Shown one piece after another: positions 29,761-33,984 of a stretch of 33,984 nucleotides of DNA. The stretch's first letter is position 1; each line of letters opens with the position of its first letter. Below the pieces are notes generated by a model that saw only the letters and a list, made by a program, of their open reading frames with translations, had not been told where the DNA came from and made no database searches. The stretch comes from CAYFXA01 sp964347135 (GTDB lineage Bacteria > Patescibacteriota > Microgenomatia > PFEM01 > JAHIFH01): positions 1 to 33,984 of the forward strand of contig CAYFXA010000023.1 in assembly GCA_964347135.1 (NCBI GenBank), read 5' to 3'. Both the position numbers and the translations under genes were made by a program.

Positions 29761-30777
29761 TCAAAAGGGCAGTTTAGCTTTTAGGCGAAGTAATTTCCAG
29801 CGCATGGTATTGCCCAAGTTATAAAGGGGGTAAAGGCGGTAATCAATCACCAAATCATAAGTACCAACAAATTCAACTACTTTAGCCCCAAAACCAACTT
29901 TAAAACGATGAAAGCCAAACCAAGGGTCTTTGGGACTGGGGTCAGGGCCGGGGGTGCCCCATAAATCAAAGAGTTTACAACCCTGTTTCTTGCCAAACTG
30001 AATTGCCTCCCACATCATGGCGTAAGAAGCCATCACGTTTTGGTGTTCTCGAGTTGACCAACCATAAGGGTAATAAAGAACGTCTTTAAATTTAAACAGA
30101 ATCCAGGTAACCAAGATTTCTCCTTTGTACTTTGCCACTAAAAGATGGGCCATCCCACTTGGTTTTAGAGTTTCCCACATTTTTTGATGGTAATCAGACG
30201 TATGAGCATAAAAACCCTGTCTTTTAGTGGTTTCTTCCATTAATTGAAGATAAGCCTTAAAAGCTTTATCAGAATTATCCTCAACTACCTTAACTCCGTG
30301 TCTCTGGGAAAGACGAAGATTGTAGCGGGTCTTGGATTTCATCAAAGACATTAGTTCATCATCACTTTTGGTTAAATCCAAATGAAAAGTGTGTTTCGTA
30401 AAAATTGATTCACCAGGGCGTAACCCAAGGTTTTTCCAGACTTCGGGTTTTGAATTTTTTTCATCAGCAAGAACATTGGATTCCAATTTAATTAAAATTG
30501 CTTTTTCTTTTTGACCCAAACTAACAAGGGCATCAATCAATTTTTTATCGGGCATCGGTCCTTTGGGGAAATAAATGATGTTGTAAGGAACTTTGGGCAA
30601 TGGGTGAAGAGTGACTTGATATCCCGCTTTAATTGCCTTTTTATCAAAAAGACCAAGGCGAATAACCTTCCGACCAGTTTTCTCCCGAAATTCCCCCCAT
30701 TCCCAAGACTGAAGTGGGTGGTTGACAAGAGTGTTAAATTGTTCTTTTTCTTTAAGAAGGACGGGGCGGATAATCAT
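29761..30777 (-). CDS. FemAB-type peptidoglycan bridge transferase
   Basis: A 338-residue FemABX-family protein. Landmarks are the N-terminal SWEWGEFREKTGRKVIRLG, HTFHLDLTKSDDELMSLMKSKTRYNLR and YYPYGWSTREHQNVMASYAMMWEA with KLFDLWG near the C-terminus. It likely transfers an amino acid to the stem peptide of lipid II at the membrane's inner face. The ATG at 30777 is chosen over one at 30828 because an extended -10 (TGC TAGAAT, minus strand) lies exactly seven bases before it. It forms an operon with the second copy; the tandem suggests successive residues of a bridge. Confidence 0.87.
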   Translation of the reverse strand: MIIRPVLLKEKEQFNTLVNHPLQSWEWGEFREKTGRKVIRLGLFDKKAIKAGYQVTLHPLPKVPYNIIYFPKGPMPDKKLIDALVSLGQKEKAILIKLESNVLADEKNSKPEVWKNLGLRPGESIFTKHTFHLDLTKSDDELMSLMKSKTRYNLRLSQRHGVKVVEDNSDKAFKAYLQLMEETTKRQGFYAHTSDYHQKMWETLKPSGMAHLLVAKYKGEILVTWILFKFKDVLYYPYGWSTREHQNVMASYAMMWEAIQFGKKQGCKLFDLWGTPGPDPSPKDPWFGFHRFKVGFGAKVVEFVGTYDLVIDYRLYPLYNLGNTMRWKLLRLKAKLPF

Positions 30778-30784
30778 GGTTCTT

Positions 30785-30793
30785 ATTCTAGCA
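30785..30793 (-). promoter_or_regulatory. Extended -10 promoter of femAB pair
   Basis: Minus-strand TGC followed by TAGAAT (30785-30790), seven bases before the ATG at 30777. Leaderless transcript predicted; this decides the start codon. Confidence 0.65.
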
Positions 30794-30849
30794 GACTGGA
30801 CTTTTTTGGAGAAGAATACTTTAACCAACTAATGATTCAATTAACTTAG

Positions 30850-31602
30850 TCACCCTAAATCTTGCTGCTGGTAAGGGCGAGAAATTAAAACCGATTCCTT
30901 CTTTTTTAATCTTTCAACTTCATTCATATCAACCTTACCTTTTAGTTCCTCTATATCTTGTTTTGATTTTGGTCGCCTGTCAGGAGGAGGGCCACCTTTG
31001 ATTGTTCTTAAATAACCACTTGCTTGTTCTTTCATCAGGTAAAGAACTTCCGGTGAAACAGTACGTGTTTTTATGCCCTCTATTTCTGAGCTAATAACTT
31101 TCTCGGCAGGAATTTTTACGTAAGACTTACCTTCATATATGGGCAGCATAATGTATTCTTTATTATTTTCTCTATGTCGGTATGCTTCCACAAAGTCTAC
31201 TTGAGTAGGTAATTCTGGACCAGTCATGCTTAAACCAGGAGCCCCTTGCAACTCCAATGCCTTAGGTACGAATTGGGCGTGTTTAAAGAATTCCGGTTCT
31301 TGGGTGATGTTTTGAAGACTTTGTCTCTCCTCTGGGACTTGCTTGGGGTTTTGCAGGTACTCTTCCCAGGTTATTGAATCAACAATATAAACCATGTCAA
31401 CGTCCTCGTGTTCTCGTCTATACCGTCCTAAGGAAAAATTAATTCCTCCGCCTCCAAGTTGAAATCCATCTAATTTCAATCCGTCAAGTATCATTTGGGA
31501 TGTTTCTGAAGATTTCAAAAAAGAACTTTTGCCAGATGTTTCTTTTGGCTGAACAATTGAAGATTGTTGTTTGGCTTCAGTAAGTTCGGCGTCCTCAGAC
31601 AT
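30850..31602 (-). CDS. Nucleotidyltransferase-like protein
   Basis: A 250-residue cytoplasmic protein. LGGGGINFSLGRYRREHEDVDMVY resembles the active site of small nucleotidyltransferases of the lincosamide/ANT(2'') type (Gly-rich start, R, then DxD). The later VSPEVLYLMKEQA and RRPKSKQDIEELKG resemble the C-terminal K..R.KD..D element of the same group. The family covers antibiotic adenylyltransferases and many uncharacterised homologues, so a substrate cannot be named. The first 40 residues look disordered. The start lies six bases after one half of a symmetric -10, shared with the next gene. Confidence 0.55.
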   Translation of the reverse strand: MSEDAELTEAKQQSSIVQPKETSGKSSFLKSSETSQMILDGLKLDGFQLGGGGINFSLGRYRREHEDVDMVYIVDSITWEEYLQNPKQVPEERQSLQNITQEPEFFKHAQFVPKALELQGAPGLSMTGPELPTQVDFVEAYRHRENNKEYIMLPIYEGKSYVKIPAEKVISSEIEGIKTRTVSPEVLYLMKEQASGYLRTIKGGPPPDRRPKSKQDIEELKGKVDMNEVERLKKKESVLISRPYQQQDLG

Positions 31603-31606
31603 GCTT

Positions 31607-31620
31607 TTATGATATCATAA
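31607..31620. promoter_or_regulatory. Palindromic bidirectional -10 (TTATGATATCATAA)
   Basis: This perfect 14-base palindrome presents TGA TATCAT on both strands. To the right the ATG at 31626 is seven bases away; to the left the ATG at 31602 is six bases away. One site therefore serves as the extended -10 for two divergent leaderless genes, with mutually exclusive polymerase binding. Confidence 0.65.
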
Positions 31621-31625
31621 AGAAA

Positions 31626-32738
31626 ATGGAGGAGAAATCTACTGGCATAAAACAGCCAGTACCAGCTCAACCACCAACGGAACAGCCAGAAGCAGAATTA
31701 CCCTCTCCTGTTCTTGAACAAAAATCAAGGGTTAACAAATTTACCATCCTTGGTGGAATTTTAGGAGTTTTAATTTTCGTCGGAGCCATCTTCGGTGCTT
31801 ACCAACTAGGTCAGAAACAACTCCAACCTCAACCAAGCCCCAGTCCTGAAGCAGTTGTTACCCCAACCCCAGATCCAACGGCTGATTGGCGAGTTTATAC
31901 AAACGAGACTTTAGGTTTTAAATTTAAATATCCGAGTAACTCCAAGTGGAATATTAAAGAAAACTTGAGTGCCAGCTCTGTGGCTCTTTACAACTATGAT
32001 GTTGATAAGGCTCCTGGGCGAATGTATGATCCTTCAATTGATGGTGATCTTTTTAAAATCGAGATTTATGTTAATGATAAAAAATCAGATGTTGATCAGT
32101 GGTTTGAGGAAGAAAGACAGAAAATTAACCCAATGACTGAAAGGCTCTATGAAGTTTCTAAAATTGAATCGATAACAGTTGATTCTCAAAAAGGAGTTTA
32201 TTACGAAACAAGAGCAATCTATGATCAAAATTTGGGTAGCGCTGTTTTTGAATCGCCTAGGGAGGAATTAATTCATTTTTACGGTGCCAATAATTATGAA
32301 GGAAATAAAGAAATTTTTAATTTAATCCTTGCCTCTTTTGAGTTTTTGGACGAATCATGGAAAGTTTATTTTAATGAAGTTTTTGGGCACAAAGTAAGAT
32401 ACCCAGCCGATTTTTCGATTAAAGATCACGGCACTAAAGATAAAAGCCAAATCGAATTATTTAAAGACAACTATAAAATTGTTATTCGAGCAAGCAAAGA
32501 AAAAGAAACGCCTTACTATCTTGATCAAGAATCTTCAGGGGAAATTAAATTGGGTGGATTAAATGGAAAGCAATTCCAATTTCCAAATGGATACTGCGAT
32601 GGTCCTGAGTGTTCTCCGCCTTTTGTAGCTGCGGTTGCTTATTTAAGTGATAACCAATACGTCTTAGAGTTTTATAACACAATAGAAATTACAGGAATTT
32701 ATCAGCAAATCCTTTCCTCTTTTAGCGTTCAGTTTTAA
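31626..32738 (+). CDS. Membrane-anchored protein with two PsbP-like domains
   Basis: A 370-residue protein with a disordered cytoplasmic start, a membrane segment at about 39-59 (FTILGGILGVLIFVGAIFGAY), a Pro/Ser/Thr linker, and two related outer domains. Each starts with an aromatic run: WRVYTNETLGFKFKYP, and WKVYFNEVFGHKVRYP about 160 residues later. This is the PsbP-like pattern common in lipoprotein-like proteins of CPR bacteria. The first domain is longer, and the second has a Cys pair (CDGPEC). Function is unknown. The leaderless start comes from the palindromic -10. Confidence 0.65.
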   Translation: MEEKSTGIKQPVPAQPPTEQPEAELPSPVLEQKSRVNKFTILGGILGVLIFVGAIFGAYQLGQKQLQPQPSPSPEAVVTPTPDPTADWRVYTNETLGFKFKYPSNSKWNIKENLSASSVALYNYDVDKAPGRMYDPSIDGDLFKIEIYVNDKKSDVDQWFEEERQKINPMTERLYEVSKIESITVDSQKGVYYETRAIYDQNLGSAVFESPREELIHFYGANNYEGNKEIFNLILASFEFLDESWKVYFNEVFGHKVRYPADFSIKDHGTKDKSQIELFKDNYKIVIRASKEKETPYYLDQESSGEIKLGGLNGKQFQFPNGYCDGPECSPPFVAAVAYLSDNQYVLEFYNTIEITGIYQQILSSFSVQF

Positions 32739-32740
32739 AA

Positions 32741-32851
32741 ATGGAAGAAAGTATTGAAACCCAACCAAAAGAAATAGTTGAAGAACAACTTTTAGTTGAG
32801 GGAGCTAAAGAGAAAGCAGAGACGTTGTTAGAGACAATAGAGTTTTTTTAA
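32741..32851 (+). CDS. Possible tiny acidic protein (36 aa)
   Basis: An ORF of 36 codons starts two bases after the previous stop, with ATG and ordinary codons, and ends in Phe-Phe. It begins MEESIETQPKEIVEEQ, is very rich in Glu and should be one amphipathic helix. Coupling to the upstream gene would provide ribosomes. Its stop overlaps the stop of the converging helicase gene. It may instead be chance or a remnant. Confidence 0.3.
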   Translation: MEESIETQPKEIVEEQLLVEGAKEKAETLLETIEFF

Positions 32852-33984
32852 AGTTGAGAAGTTTCCACCAATTCCCCAGGTATATCACCTAAAAATCTCG
32901 AAGGAGGATTGGCCGACCTTTGGCCAAAATAGAGCCTTTGTCTAGTATAAAGCAAGTGAAGCTTCCTTTTGGCCCTGGTCATCCCCACATAACAAAGTCT
33001 TCTTTCTTCTTCCAATTCTTCTTTATCCATCATGCTTCGGGAATGAGGAAACAAACCCTCTTCCATCCCTACCATAAAAACAATGGGAAACTCTGTTCCC
33101 TTGGCCGCATGAGCCGTCATTAAAGTAACGGCATTCTTTTTTTTGTTTCCCAAAGGATGCTGGGGCAAATATTCTTGCTGAACCAAAGCCACATTTTCTA
33201 AAAAACTATCCAGCTTGGGAAATTCCGTTGCCACCGAACGCAGTTCTTTGATGTTTTCCAATCTCGCCAAATCCTTTTCGTCCTTTTTGTCATAGAGGTC
33301 CAAATAATCGGTCGCCCTAAGAACTTTGTCAAGAATTTCCAAAGTCGTTAGTTTTGTTTTAGATTTTTTCTTATCAAACTTCTCAGCAAAATCCATGAAT
33401 TTTTTCATTCTTCTTTTACCTAATTTTTGAATTCTTTTGTAAGAAGCCATGTCCTTAGGATTGGCCAAAAGCCTTAAGTAAGCCAAACAATCTTTGATTT
33501 CTTTTCTTTCATAGAAACGGGTACCACCAACAAGAATATAGGGCAAACCTGCGTGGAGAAAGGCCTCTTCAATTACTCGGGATTGAGCATTGGTTCGATA
33601 AAGAACAACGTAATCACTGTAATCACCATTCTGACTAACAATAGTATTAATAATGTACTGGGCTTCCTCAAGTTCGTTACCAGTTTCAAAAGCCGTTACT
33701 TTGTCACCGGCTTCGTTTTTGGTCCAAAGTTTAAGAATTGGGTGGCGAGTGTTCTTTTTAATAACCTCATTGGCGGCTTGGAGAATATTTTGGGTTGAGC
33801 GATAATTTCTTTCCAAATTAATAATCGTCAAGTCAGGGAAGTCATTCTTGAGATTCATTAAATTGCGATAATTGGCTCCTCGCCAGCCATAAATTGCTTG
33901 AGCAGCATCACCCACCGCACAAAGATTACGCCACTTGTTGGCTAGAAGTTTGGTAAGAGCGTATTGGGCTTGGTTGGTGTCTTG
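32848..33984 (-). CDS. UvrD/PcrA-type DNA helicase, 3' part
   Basis: The reading frame runs off the right edge and is open to the last base, giving about 378 C-terminal residues. It starts within motif II (QDTNQAQYALTKLL), then motif III GDAAQAIYGWRGA, NYRST, TNAQSR, TAHAAKGTEFP and ERRLCYVGMTRAK, the SF1A order. The end, RFLGDIPGELVE, is that of UvrD/PcrA/Rep-type helicases without a nuclease. Motif III has GDAAQ where GDDDQ or GDDAQ is usual. It is distinct from the fused helicase-nuclease upstream and is the likely repair helicase. Confidence 0.93.
   Translation of the reverse strand, partial: QDTNQAQYALTKLLANKWRNLCAVGDAAQAIYGWRGANYRNLMNLKNDFPDLTIINLERNYRSTQNILQAANEVIKKNTRHPILKLWTKNEAGDKVTAFETGNELEEAQYIINTIVSQNGDYSDYVVLYRTNAQSRVIEEAFLHAGLPYILVGGTRFYERKEIKDCLAYLRLLANPKDMASYKRIQKLGKRRMKKFMDFAEKFDKKKSKTKLTTLEILDKVLRATDYLDLYDKKDEKDLARLENIKELRSVATEFPKLDSFLENVALVQQEYLPQHPLGNKKKNAVTLMTAHAAKGTEFPIVFMVGMEEGLFPHSRSMMDKEELEEERRLCYVGMTRAKRKLHLLYTRQRLYFGQRSANPPSRFLGDIPGELVETSQL

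Noticed and set aside
1..33984. CRISPR arrays, transposases, prophage genes, rRNA
   Set aside because: No regularly spaced repeats, no transposase or phage structural motifs and no rRNA-like sequence were seen. The LAGLIDADG gene is the only mobile-type element.

Overview
The window looks like a chromosomal segment of a small-genome Candidate Phyla Radiation (Patescibacteria) bacterium, most likely of the Microgenomates type. This is inference from gene content and style: an AT-rich sequence with the standard code (TAA, TAG and TGA all end genes), very tight packing with many ATGA/TAATG overlaps, many short membrane proteins, CPR-style surface proteins with Pro/Ser/Thr linkers, and almost no metabolism. 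A notable regulatory habit is that many genes carry a good -10 hexamer only 6-8 bases before the start codon, so their mRNAs should be leaderless. Very few genes have a strong Shine-Dalgarno sequence.

Layout. 1-568: two leftward promoters and a possible small Cys-rich gene, divergent from groES-groEL (569-2516). 2560-4748: a HAD phosphatase, then an MFS transporter behind a leader that looks like a translation-sensed transcription attenuator. 4806-6675: PH-domain membrane protein, VTT/DedA-like protein and a methyltransferase. 6650-8921: M23 peptidase, a free-standing LAGLIDADG endonuclease, tRNA-Cys, an unexplained structured stretch and a small membrane protein. 8922-9842: PEGA/SH3 surface protein. 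9843-16454 (leftward): a lipid-linked sugar cluster with a decaprenyl-phosphate phosphoribosyltransferase-like UbiA protein, a WecA/MraY-like transferase, a small membrane protein, two GT39-type transferases and a GT2. 16497-20532 (leftward): kinase-like protein, TatD, MetG, an unknown protein, a YerC/TrpR-like regulator and a small membrane protein. 20571-24431: rmuC and a UvrD helicase fused to an Fe-S RecB-type nuclease. 24500-28939: a membrane-anchored cohesin protein followed by two secreted proteins with an N-terminal single-loop dockerin, one of them carrying a pectin-acetylesterase-like domain. 28947-31602: two FemAB-type transferases and a nucleotidyltransferase-like protein. 31626 to end: a membrane-anchored PsbP-like protein, a tiny acidic ORF and the 3' part of a second UvrD/PcrA helicase running off the right edge.

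How it fits together. Most recognisable genes serve the cell surface (lipid-linked sugars, FemAB bridges, M23 hydrolase, PEGA/SH3, cohesin-dockerin), protein quality (GroESL, MetG) or DNA repair (RmuC, UvrD-nuclease, TatD, UvrD). The most promising candidates for something undescribed are the compact cohesin/half-dockerin operon with its duplicated, unrecognised catalytic-looking domain; the MFS leader with a 38-codon ORF and three mutually exclusive RNA helices; and a recurrent architecture in which a promoter is followed, right at the predicted transcription start, by a hairpin plus U-tract.
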